The position numbers and the translations under genes are program-made. From Monocercomonoides exilis (Eukaryota; Preaxostyla; Oxymonadida; Polymastigidae), in the NCBI GenBank assembly GCA_001643675.2, contig LSRY02000023.1, positions 124,001 through 188,000 of the forward strand: 64,000 nucleotides of DNA. The letters are read 5' to 3'. Shown piece after piece: positions 23,269-32,642 of the stretch. The notes beneath the pieces were generated by a model that ran no database searches, was not told the origin of the DNA, and was given only the letters and a program-made list of their open reading frames with translations. Positions within the stretch are counted from its first letter, which is position 1; each line of letters begins with the position of its first letter.

Positions 23269-26200
23269 TCATTTGCCACTCAAGCTCTCTGTTCCTGTGC
23301 TTTCAATCATGATGTTGCTTTCATCTATCGTGTCATTGTCTCTGTCACTTGTTTTGTTGTCTCCTTTCAGACCTTCAAAGCTTTCATATATTGCATCCGA
23401 TTGTGTTATCATCATCGCTGCTCCTGGCATCCGAACAAACATCTCCCTCCGAAAATCCACAACGCTCGGCCGATCCTCTCCTGCACTCAACAGACATCTC
23501 CGAGCCACTTCTTCAAACTTTCCACTTCTCATCCTCTGCACATCCGGCCTCTCCCCATTTGCAATCTTATCTCCAGCTGTCTCTGCATCATACTCCCCAA
23601 ACGGGATCTGCAGCGTCAGGCACTCCCACAGCATCATCCCAATCGAAAACACTACGGATTTTTGTGTCGCTTTCATCTTCTTGTTCATCAGAAGCTCAGG
23701 TGCTTTCCATCTTAAGCATTCATTTTTGTTGTCTTTATCATCCTCAAAGGCAGATGAGGGCAAATAGTCCTCCTTCTCCTCCTCATTACCATCACTTGCA
23801 GATGTCACAATCGTGGTTGACGAGATTGAGGATGAATCTGAATCATCAGATGAAAAATCTGAGTGGAGAGCAATGCAGATCACCATGTGTTCAGAGAGCA
23901 GAACAATATGAGGGCTCAAGTTTGATAAAGAGGGAAGTTCATCTTCCTCATCCTCAAATGAGTGGAGAGCTCCATTCGCCACCCAGAACATGATCTGAGA
24001 TGCTGTTTGCTCCCTTTCCTGCAAAGTGCCAATAGCCATTTCCTTCTTCTCGTTTCTTCCATGCAGCAACATGAACAGCGAGTCTCTCAGATCCACAATC
24101 AGCTTTTCATGTGGAGACGAGCAGGCCATTGCATCCACCAGATTTGACATCGATGAGGTGGTGGGGCACAGACTCTCCGATCGAACAAATGTTGTGTCTG
24201 TGTCTGAAGTGTCTGTCGTGGAAGTGGATGAAATGGATGGTGATGGTGATCTCTTTCTTGTCTCTTCTTCCTCAATTTCCTTTTCCTCAACCTTTTCCAG
24301 TGCCCATTCTGGGATCTTGTCTGAATCTTTTCCCAGAATGTATTCTGTTGATCCGCTCTCGCTCAGCAAATACTCTTCTGACTCCGAATGCGCCATCTTC
24401 TTTCCACACATCCTCCTCTTTGCATTCTCCTCGTTCTTCTTCTCTGCCTCTCTTTCTGCTCTTCGCCACTGCTCCTCAGGCGACATCTCCATCGTCACCA
24501 TCTCAATCAGCTTTGGATCCTTTTTCACTGTGTCTTCCACAATTATCTCCAATTCTTTTGTTCTTCTCTTTTGCTTTCTCCATCGAACAACAAATATTAT
24601 AAATCCAATCAAAGCAATAACAAACAGCACTGCAAATATCACAATCACAATCAATGCCCATGAAGACTTTCCTTCTTTTCCTCCTTCAACGAGATTTCCA
24701 TCATCTTTTGGCTCAGTTGCACTTTTGTTCTTCAGGACAAATGAATCAGTTGATGATGGTTTATCAGCGCTCCCAAACAGAATATGCACACTCACTTCTG
24801 CTTCACTTGCCACCCCTTCAACTGTCTTGACAGGAACAGACCCATGCACCTCTTCTTCGGATATGAAACCGCTTTCATCAAACGAATACTTCTCAACCAC
24901 CTCCTCATCCCCAATCGCTGCAACTGTCTTGAACGAGAGGTTGCACGGAAGGAGAACTGATCCTCTGAACACAACATCCACCACTTCCCCTGACTTTTCC
25001 GATGACACACTCTCCACCCTCGGGATGAAAAACGCAGATGCTCTTTCTCCTGCTATCCCTTCCAGTGTGCATCCTTCATTCAATATCCACAACGATGTAT
25101 TTGGCAACACTCCATCCCCTCCTTTCAAGCTCGTAACTTTCAATTTAGCGGAGCTTTCACACAAAACATTCCGCCTTGCCGATACATAATTCGCTATCGA
25201 CGGGTTGTTGTTCATGAATTCCCCTTTTTCAATCTCCACACTTCCACCTGACAACGAAAGCCCGCCTTTCTTCAAGTTGCTGATTGTTGTATCTTTCATC
25301 AGAGCATTGCTGGATTGAACATCCACAACTGACCCATTCCATTTGCAGATCTCTTCCATTCTGCCATTTCCCCCCCATTCTTCTCTTGTCTCATCTTCAA
25401 AACCTCCAAGGAAGCTGCAGGAATCAAAACCCACATCAACACAATTATCCACGGACACAATCGATCCTTTCTCCTTTGGGCTCAAACACTTTCCAAATGA
25501 ACAGTTCAACAGAATAACATTTTTCACCACATTCTGCATTTTCACCACACTTCCACTTCTTGAGAGGGCGATATTCTGAATATCCAACATTTTCATCTCC
25601 ACTCTTGCTCTGTTTCCAACTTCAATCACATTTCCCTCTGATTCCAAATTATCTATTCTTGTTTCTGAAATGGTTGCTTCAGATCCCCCAACAAATTCTA
25701 TCAAAGGCACACACAATTTCATTCTCGTGAATGCACACTTGTCCATCTCCAGTTCTCCCCCTTCAACTGCCATTATCGTGCTGGAAATGATCAATTCAGT
25801 TGTGGATGACAAACATTCGCATTCTCTCATCATTGTTGTTCCGTTCTTCACTTTCATTATGTACCTGTGATTTGCTTCGTGCAACTCCCCAAACTCAAAC
25901 ACACACCGCTCCACAACACACTCATTCACAAACACAATCACACTCCCTTCATTTCCCATCTCTTGAATTGTTGCATTGAAATGGACTGTCGCCTTCATCT
26001 TCTTAATTGACTTCACATTCAAATCTCCAATCACACATTCTCCTCCAATATCTCCTTCTTCATCAATAAAAATCACATTCATTATCGCCTTTTGAATGTG
26101 ATCCACGCTGCAGCTGATGCTTTTGCAAGGATTCATCTGCTCTCCACACTGTCGCATATCCCTCCCGTTCGCATTCACAAACACCTGCTGCCCATAATAG

Positions 26201-29200
26201 AATGTGATCAGCGGGATCAGATCAATATCTGTTTTCTCTTCATCGCTTCCACAAATCGAGTTGTTCGACTTCAATGACTCCTGGCTGAAGTCCAATGAAA
26301 ACAATTTTTCATTGATCTGCTTTTCAATCCGGTTGCATCGGATGAACACGTCCTTCCCCACATACGCATCATTCATTGTGAATCTTGTTCTTTCAATCAT
26401 TATTCCTAAAGGTGGTGCATCTTCTGTTTCTGTCTGTGCTCCATCCAAACCAGATGCATCTATCATCAGCCCTCCTCCTCTCCCCTTCACCACTGAGCAC
26501 GAGCACATCCCAAACATGCAACCACTCACTCTCAACTCACTCTCTCTGCTCTTCAAACTCACTTTCATCCCTCCTCCCTCTTCGCTCCACTCACTCAGAC
26601 ACTTCGTCATCACACACCCTTCCATCAAACATCTCATTCCACATTCAAATGAACCAGCACTCACAATTGTGGCTCTGTTTTCACTGCATGTGATGTTTGT
26701 GAATGTTGAGCTGTTGATGCTCAACAACATCACTCCATCTTCATCCACATTCTCTTTATTTCTCAACAACGTTGCTTCTTTCAATGATCTTTCTGATAAG
26801 AGAGCAGATTCACTGATTGATATCAGACTTCTTCCAGAAACACTCGTGTCACTGATCGACAGATTCATCACATCTGCCACTTTCACATCTGAGGACAATT
26901 CCATAAATCCTTGTAACAAATGGAATTCTTTCATAGCACAGTCTTCGATCGCCACTCTCCCTCCATCCACCATCACCAAACAGAAATTCGTTTCTTTTGA
27001 AGCATCCTCACTCACAAATGAGCAGCTTCTCACAAAAAGTGCCCCACCCCCTGATGATGATTTGATGAATGCCAGATGATGAACAAGCACATTTAGTAGA
27101 ACAAATGAAACATTCATAAACGAGAGAATCACTTCTGAGGCAACCATTGCTTCTTCCATCTCTTCTTCATTCTCTTCTTCAACCCTCAGCACTGTTCCAT
27201 TTTCTTCTCCTTCTATTGATATTTTTGGTGTGTCTGAATCTGTCTGAATCAAATGCAATGAATTCTGAAGAATCACAAATTCAACAATTATCACATGTGA
27301 TTCACTTCTTCCAAGTGTTCCATATCTCAGCGATATCAAGTGATTGATTGATGAGCATGGTGCTTCTGAATACCCACACCCACTGAAGTCTCCTCCTTTC
27401 TCTTTCGAAACATAACCTTTCTCGCTCCAATTTGACCACAAATACACAACCAGTGGAATCACATATCCCTCTCCTGTTGCCTTCCTCTCCCATCCACACA
27501 ACTCATCCAATGATCCCAGCTCCTGTGGACTCATCTCCCATTTGAAATGATCATCGTTCACAATTACATTCAGATCCCATCCCGAAATAAACACATTCTT
27601 CCCTTTCCAGGCATTGCACCCCTCAAATTCCATTCCTTCCAAAACAAATAATCCCATTTGATTGGGAAGTTCAACAAACATCCCTCCTCCCAATCCTTGC
27701 GCCCCACTCTCACCTTCACCAGATGACACTTCACATCCTTCAAACTTCACCTCCTTCATCTTCAAGCTCCCTCCATTTCCAACTGCTATCATTATCCCAC
27801 CTCCTCTTCCATTTGAGTCTGCTTCGTTCTCTGCCTTGCAACTATCAAATGTGGTTGACCCATTGATCACAACCTCTTCATCTTTGCCGATCGAAATTTT
27901 CATTCCTCCACCGCAACCGTCTTTCTCCTCAACACCACATTCACTGAATGTGCAACCAGAAACAACGATAATAACAACAACAGAAACATCTCCATCCTCA
28001 CTTTCACTTTCACTTTCCTCACGTATTCTTTCCAAACAGCTTCCCCCTCCAGTTCTCCTCGTTATTCCAGTGAGAACACAATTCGATAGTTCAGCAATAC
28101 CATCTCCAGTGCATTTTATAATTGAATTTGACAAGGTGTTTATTGGACCTTTGTTCGAAAAGCCTGTCATGTGCAGCTCTCCTCCATCGATATGAAAAAC
28201 ACAGTATTCAATTTCATTTGGAAAGTTTCCAGCGAAAGGCTCAACTGAACAATCACAGACACTCAAAACATTTGAAGAGGAAAGGACGAATGATGAGGCA
28301 AGAGAAAGAGTTGATGGAAGAGAAAAGCACATATCTTTCAGCAATGCTCCTGATGAAATACAAATCAAACAATCTGAGTCAAACAGAGGAGAAGGCACAA
28401 CAACATTAACGGCAGTGTCTCCAATTGATCCTGTCACATTCCAAAAATGTCTTTCCATCACAATCTCTTCACGGAGCACAAATCCATTTTTGATTCTGAT
28501 TGTTCTTGTTTCATCCCCATACCACACCCCAACCACTTTTTTGATCGATGAGCACGGATACCGCTCCATTCCACATCTGCTGAAGTCCAAGCTTTTCTCT
28601 CCTCCCACAAATCCAACATCCCCTGCTTCCATCAAAAATGGAAGAAGTGGTGCACACTCCTCCCGGCACCCATCCTCATATCCCAATAAGTCACTGTCTA
28701 TCATCCCCTCACACTCAAAGCCAAATGTGGCCTTGTTCACAACATCTCTCAAGCACTGTGCATTAACAAATATATTGTTCCCTTTTTCTGCTTGGCAACT
28801 CTCAAAAGAAGCACAATAGATACAAAAAGAACAACCCTCATCAACAACATCCAAATAAACAGCTCCACCGTATCCTCCAACTCCATTTCCCTTCCCCACA
28901 CAGCTGCAATTGCTGAATGTCACATTATCAACATTCTCATCACCACTTTCACTTGAGATATTCCCAATCTCCATCTGTGAGCCTTCATTGAGCTGAATCC
29001 ACATCCCTCCTCCACACCCATCCTCACATTCACAATTCCTCATCATTCCTCCTGAGATATTCATCTTCATCCCATACACCAGACTCCCACAAATCACACT
29101 TCCATCTCCACTCATCCGAGAAATCCCATTAACCTCGACTCCCTTCATCTGGAAAGATAATGAGTGCTCTCCCCTGATCTCGAATGCAGAAACTGATGAA

Positions 29201-31440
29201 AATGATATTCCACTAATCTCAACAGAGTCAAAAATGATAGATCCCATCTGGATGATCATAAGTGATGCTGATAATACACGTTTTTCATCGTTTGTCAATG
29301 AAGTGATTACACACTCACACATATTCAGAACTCCTTCTTCTGCCAGCACTTCCATCAGATGAGACGATGGATTCTCTCCACAAACAAATGTCATGTTTCT
29401 GAAACTTCCCATTCCTGTTCCAATGGCCACCAACGATTCTCCATTTGGTGATCTGTTGTGAACAATCACTTGTGTTTTATCTTTTCCATCAAACGATATC
29501 TTCATTTTTCCAACTTCAACTTTGTTTTCTTCATAATCCCCAACTTCAATGATCACTTCATTGCTGCTTCCATCAGTATCCAGCACACTCATTCCATATT
29601 CAATTGTTTTGCATCTCCTTCCATATTCATCTCCTGCCCTCACAAACCCACAGGCCATGTGATCCAGTCCTTCCATTGAGTTCACAAACACTGGGTTGAA
29701 GTGGATCTTTGGAATCCAATTGTTGTATTCTGTTGATCCTTTGACCACTCGATTGCTGTTTGCACTTGTGCTTGAACGACAATGCACAAACGAATTTTCA
29801 TTGATGTTTGTCCATCCCTCAACAACATAAACATCATGTCCCGGATTCACAGCTGTGTTATTCGAAAAAAAGCAGAACAATGTTGGTGAATCATTGATTC
29901 CTGTAGCATGATTCCAGCATACACCTGCTCCATTATTTTCGCTGAACCCACCACAAAACGAACAATCAGAAATCACAGCAGTTCCATTGTCAAATAACCC
30001 AACACTTCCACCTCCACTGAATTCCGTTGTGTTCTTTCTACAACAATAAAAGTGACAATTTTCAATAATCCCTTGATATTCATTGTGCTCAATCAATATC
30101 CCACCTCCAATATGTTTTGTTGAACTGTTCGAACAATTTGTGTTCTTCATCGAAAATGTTGAAACAAAAAAGAAATCAATGCAGCCCGATGATGCTTCTG
30201 CAGCGCCTGAATCAAATTTGGATGAAGTAATTTCAAAATTTTTACCACCCGTTCGAGAAGAAATTGCTCCACCACACCAAGTGCAATAGCATGAATAAAA
30301 TTTGCACAGTGTCACATTTATCAGTCCAGAAGATGTGAAAAGTATTGCACCACCATTAACTCTCGATGAATTTTCAGTTGAAAGGTTATTGAAATCACAA
30401 TCCACAAATGTTGCATCACCTGAGTCAACAACTTGACTTTTCATTGTCTTGTTTCCTATCACTGGATCTGCATTATCTCTCCGAATGCATTGAAAATAAC
30501 TCGAATTCCAGGCGAAGAAATGATGATATCCTGAACGCATCCCTTCGACCAATCCTCCACCAAGTGGAGAATCCACTTTCTCGACAACGCATCCAGTGAA
30601 AGAATAATCATTTTTCGAGTTGCCCATCGAATGGTAATTGTTTTGGATTCTTGCGCTTTGTGAGATATTCGAAAAATGGCAGTTGAAAACTGATATTTTC
30701 CAAATGTTTGCGCTTGCCAAAAGAGAAGTTGATCTTCCAAGAAAAAATGAAGAAAAATCTGAATCAATGATTTTCAAGTCTTTTTTCATTTTCTCTGAAC
30801 TCGTTTTTTCACAACCAACAAATGGTTCAATAATTTCTCCAATTTCAGCACTCAAATAAGAAGTGTTGCTCAGAATCAAATGACCTTCATTCAGTGTGAA
30901 TAAATAATCACTTGATGCTCCATATTGATGGATTGAACAACAATGAACAAGAACTGTGGACAAGTTGTTGATGAACATGAGAGATATGCTCTCTTCTTTG
31001 AAAAAGGACAAATATTTCATTTCACAACTCGAATTTCCAAAATTGATCATCGCCATCACAGTGGATCTTTGGTTGCGAAAAACTCTTTTTGAATCACCAA
31101 TTGTCTTTAACTGCCAACTCTCATTTAATTCATGATTGTTCAAATCCTTTAATTCTCCTCTTTTTTCTTTTGAAAAATATCCTCTCTGTTTTTGCATCAA
31201 CCTGGGTGTTTCAGCATCTTTATCAGTAATTTTGTCTTTATTCACATTATCATTTGCATTGAAGCTATGAATATTTAATCCATCAAGAATTTCGCCTGAG
31301 CGGTCGTAGAATAATTGTCGATTCAAAATATGTTCATTTGGAGAACAGACATCAAATTTCAAACCATTGGCCTCATGCTTGCCAACAATCTCAAAGCTGA
31401 TTAACAAGGCTATCCAGACAAACAAATGCAGCAAACTCAT
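23269..31440 (-). CDS. Giant secreted beta-helix receptor-like protein with degenerate kinase domain
   Basis: One intron-less frame of 2723 residues. It starts with a signal peptide (MSLLHLFVWIALLISFEI). The ectodomain to about residue 2240 is Asn/Ser/Gly-rich with repeated right-handed parallel beta-helix (pectin-lyase-like) rungs, each with a GGG patch: GCGGGMWIQ, GCGGGMKIS, GRGGGIMIA, GLGGGMFVE, EEGGGMKVS, GRGGGLMID. Four larger modules end in a Cys-(x)n-C-x-(S/T)-I motif near residues 610, 963, 1360 and 1774. One membrane helix lies near 2250-2280 (WALIVIVIFAVLFVIALIGF). The cytosolic part ends in a kinase C-lobe remnant: WKAPELL, VVFSIGMMLWECLT, QIPFGEYDAETAG and DRPSVVDFRREM. I see no glycine loop, VAIK Lys, HRD or DFG, so it is probably a pseudokinase. 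Similar large families occur in oxymonads. Ligand and role are unknown. Confidence 0.88.
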   Translation of the reverse strand: MSLLHLFVWIALLISFEIVGKHEANGLKFDVCSPNEHILNRQLFYDRSGEILDGLNIHSFNANDNVNKDKITDKDAETPRLMQKQRGYFSKEKRGELKDLNNHELNESWQLKTIGDSKRVFRNQRSTVMAMINFGNSSCEMKYLSFFKEESISLMFINNLSTVLVHCCSIHQYGASSDYLFTLNEGHLILSNTSYLSAEIGEIIEPFVGCEKTSSEKMKKDLKIIDSDFSSFFLGRSTSLLASANIWKISVFNCHFSNISQSARIQNNYHSMGNSKNDYSFTGCVVEKVDSPLGGGLVEGMRSGYHHFFAWNSSYFQCIRRDNADPVIGNKTMKSQVVDSGDATFVDCDFNNLSTENSSRVNGGAILFTSSGLINVTLCKFYSCYCTWCGGAISSRTGGKNFEITSSKFDSGAAEASSGCIDFFFVSTFSMKNTNCSNSSTKHIGGGILIEHNEYQGIIENCHFYCCRKNTTEFSGGGSVGLFDNGTAVISDCSFCGGFSENNGAGVCWNHATGINDSPTLFCFFSNNTAVNPGHDVYVVEGWTNINENSFVHCRSSTSANSNRVVKGSTEYNNWIPKIHFNPVFVNSMEGLDHMACGFVRAGDEYGRRCKTIEYGMSVLDTDGSSNEVIIEVGDYEENKVEVGKMKISFDGKDKTQVIVHNRSPNGESLVAIGTGMGSFRNMTFVCGENPSSHLMEVLAEEGVLNMCECVITSLTNDEKRVLSASLMIIQMGSIIFDSVEISGISFSSVSAFEIRGEHSLSFQMKGVEVNGISRMSGDGSVICGSLVYGMKMNISGGMMRNCECEDGCGGGMWIQLNEGSQMEIGNISSESGDENVDNVTFSNCSCVGKGNGVGGYGGAVYLDVVDEGCSFCIYCASFESCQAEKGNNIFVNAQCLRDVVNKATFGFECEGMIDSDLLGYEDGCREECAPLLPFLMEAGDVGFVGGEKSLDFSRCGMERYPCSSIKKVVGVWYGDETRTIRIKNGFVLREEIVMERHFWNVTGSIGDTAVNVVVPSPLFDSDCLICISSGALLKDMCFSLPSTLSLASSFVLSSSNVLSVCDCSVEPFAGNFPNEIEYCVFHIDGGELHMTGFSNKGPINTLSNSIIKCTGDGIAELSNCVLTGITRRTGGGSCLERIREESESESEDGDVSVVVIIVVSGCTFSECGVEEKDGCGGGMKISIGKDEEVVINGSTTFDSCKAENEADSNGRGGGIMIAVGNGGSLKMKEVKFEGCEVSSGEGESGAQGLGGGMFVELPNQMGLFVLEGMEFEGCNAWKGKNVFISGWDLNVIVNDDHFKWEMSPQELGSLDELCGWERKATGEGYVIPLVVYLWSNWSEKGYVSKEKGGDFSGCGYSEAPCSSINHLISLRYGTLGRSESHVIIVEFVILQNSLHLIQTDSDTPKISIEGEENGTVLRVEEENEEEMEEAMVASEVILSFMNVSFVLLNVLVHHLAFIKSSSGGGALFVRSCSFVSEDASKETNFCLVMVDGGRVAIEDCAMKEFHLLQGFMELSSDVKVADVMNLSISDTSVSGRSLISISESALLSERSLKEATLLRNKENVDEDGVMLLSINSSTFTNITCSENRATIVSAGSFECGMRCLMEGCVMTKCLSEWSEEGGGMKVSLKSRESELRVSGCMFGMCSCSVVKGRGGGLMIDASGLDGAQTETEDAPPLGIMIERTRFTMNDAYVGKDVFIRCNRIEKQINEKLFSLDFSQESLKSNNSICGSDEEKTDIDLIPLITFYYGQQVFVNANGRDMRQCGEQMNPCKSISCSVDHIQKAIMNVIFIDEEGDIGGECVIGDLNVKSIKKMKATVHFNATIQEMGNEGSVIVFVNECVVERCVFEFGELHEANHRYIMKVKNGTTMMRECECLSSTTELIISSTIMAVEGGELEMDKCAFTRMKLCVPLIEFVGGSEATISETRIDNLESEGNVIEVGNRARVEMKMLDIQNIALSRSGSVVKMQNVVKNVILLNCSFGKCLSPKEKGSIVSVDNCVDVGFDSCSFLGGFEDETREEWGGNGRMEEICKWNGSVVDVQSSNALMKDTTISNLKKGGLSLSGGSVEIEKGEFMNNNPSIANYVSARRNVLCESSAKLKVTSLKGGDGVLPNTSLWILNEGCTLEGIAGERASAFFIPRVESVSSEKSGEVVDVVFRGSVLLPCNLSFKTVAAIGDEEVVEKYSFDESGFISEEEVHGSVPVKTVEGVASEAEVSVHILFGSADKPSSTDSFVLKNKSATEPKDDGNLVEGGKEGKSSWALIVIVIFAVLFVIALIGFIIFVVRWRKQKRRTKELEIIVEDTVKKDPKLIEMVTMEMSPEEQWRRAEREAEKKNEENAKRRMCGKKMAHSESEEYLLSESGSTEYILGKDSDKIPEWALEKVEEKEIEEEETRKRSPSPSISSTSTTDTSDTDTTFVRSESLCPTTSSMSNLVDAMACSSPHEKLIVDLRDSLFMLLHGRNEKKEMAIGTLQEREQTASQIMFWVANGALHSFEDEEDELPSLSNLSPHIVLLSEHMVICIALHSDFSSDDSDSSSISSTTIVTSASDGNEEEKEDYLPSSAFEDDKDNKNECLRWKAPELLMNKKMKATQKSVVFSIGMMLWECLTLQIPFGEYDAETAGDKIANGERPDVQRMRSGKFEEVARRCLLSAGEDRPSVVDFRREMFVRMPGAAMMITQSDAIYESFEGLKGDNKTSDRDNDTIDESNIMIESTGTESLSGK

Positions 31441-32255
31441 TTTGAAATTTAATATGGGCTTTGAGTTTTTTCAATTTTATTTTGCAATAATGTCATATTA
31501 ATCAGTGCTTCAAAAGCACCTCAAAGTTATTGTTGCGAAAAATGTGACAGACCATAATGATTTAAATTGTGATCAATGTTAATAAAAAATGCGAAGATTT
31601 CTTGACATTTGCTTTTTCTTTATCTTGCTAGATAATAATTGGACAGAGAATAATGATGGATTTTCTATTCAAAAAATTATTGATGAATGCGTTTGTTTGT
31701 TTGTATTTTATTTTTTATTACGAATATATCGTGAATGTGAAGCAAAATTTTCATTTTATAACTTAAACATTGCTACAGAAGGTTGAAAATCAGTGTCTGC
31801 ATCTCTTAAAATGCAACCACAAAATAATGAGCAAACATCTATCTATTTTTTCAAAGCAATTCTTTTATTCGAGAAGCAATTATCTGAATTTGAATGTTAT
31901 TTCTGGAGAAACCATATCGATAAAGCCTATTGAAAAACAAGATGAGCCGTTCATTACATATTTTTTGCTGCATTATTGAAAGTAGAACGCAATGATTTAT
32001 TCAACGATGATTTCAACAATGGCAGAACGCTGTAGAAAGACGGCTCATCGTTTCTTTTCAAAGATGGGTTAAAATGATATTTGAATGTTTCCGTTTTAAT
32101 GAAGTTTTTTAAAAATCACATTGAAGGATTATCGCACTGAAACGTTGAGCATTTCGATTCATCTATAAATTCACTCTGTTGATAACAAATACACCAATTT
32201 GCTTCTTGTTCGGAGTCTTCAATATCAATCCCTACGTTGCTCATTACATCCTCCC

Positions 32256-32332
<77 letters not shown>

Positions 32333-32642
32333 GAAAAACAAATCATATCCTTTTAAAAAATAATGTATAGACAAATGAGTTTAACTAATTAACACTTTTA
32401 CACATTAATGAATGCAAAAACTAAAAGCAATCAAAATAAAGAAGAGATATTGGCCTTATGAAATGTCTTTCATTGGGTAATCAATATGAAATGAGTGGAA
32501 CGACGTTTTAATATGAAATGCTGCAAAAAAAAAATGTTTAATTTGCAATGAAATGAAACAAGTGAAAAGCAAAATCAAATGAAAAAGCCAAAATACAAAA
32601 GGAAAATTTGGGTAAATAAATGTTTTCTTTTAAATAAAAAAC
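31441..32642. other. AT-rich spacer with ATT repeat
   Basis: About 1.2 kb between the start of the beta-helix gene and the 3' end of Hsp110, both on the minus strand. It must hold the promoter of the former and the 3' UTR of the latter. Apart from the ATT array at 32256-32332 I see no gene. Confidence 0.6.
32256..32332. repeat. ATT trinucleotide microsatellite
   Basis: About 25 uninterrupted ATT/TAT units. The reverse strand reads as an Asn run inside a short open frame (32116-32346), for which there is no other coding evidence. Confidence 0.95.

Noticed and set aside
32116-32346. Asn-run open frame on the minus strand
   Set aside because: It is an ATT microsatellite plus a short AT-rich stretch, without start context, homology or spliced partner.
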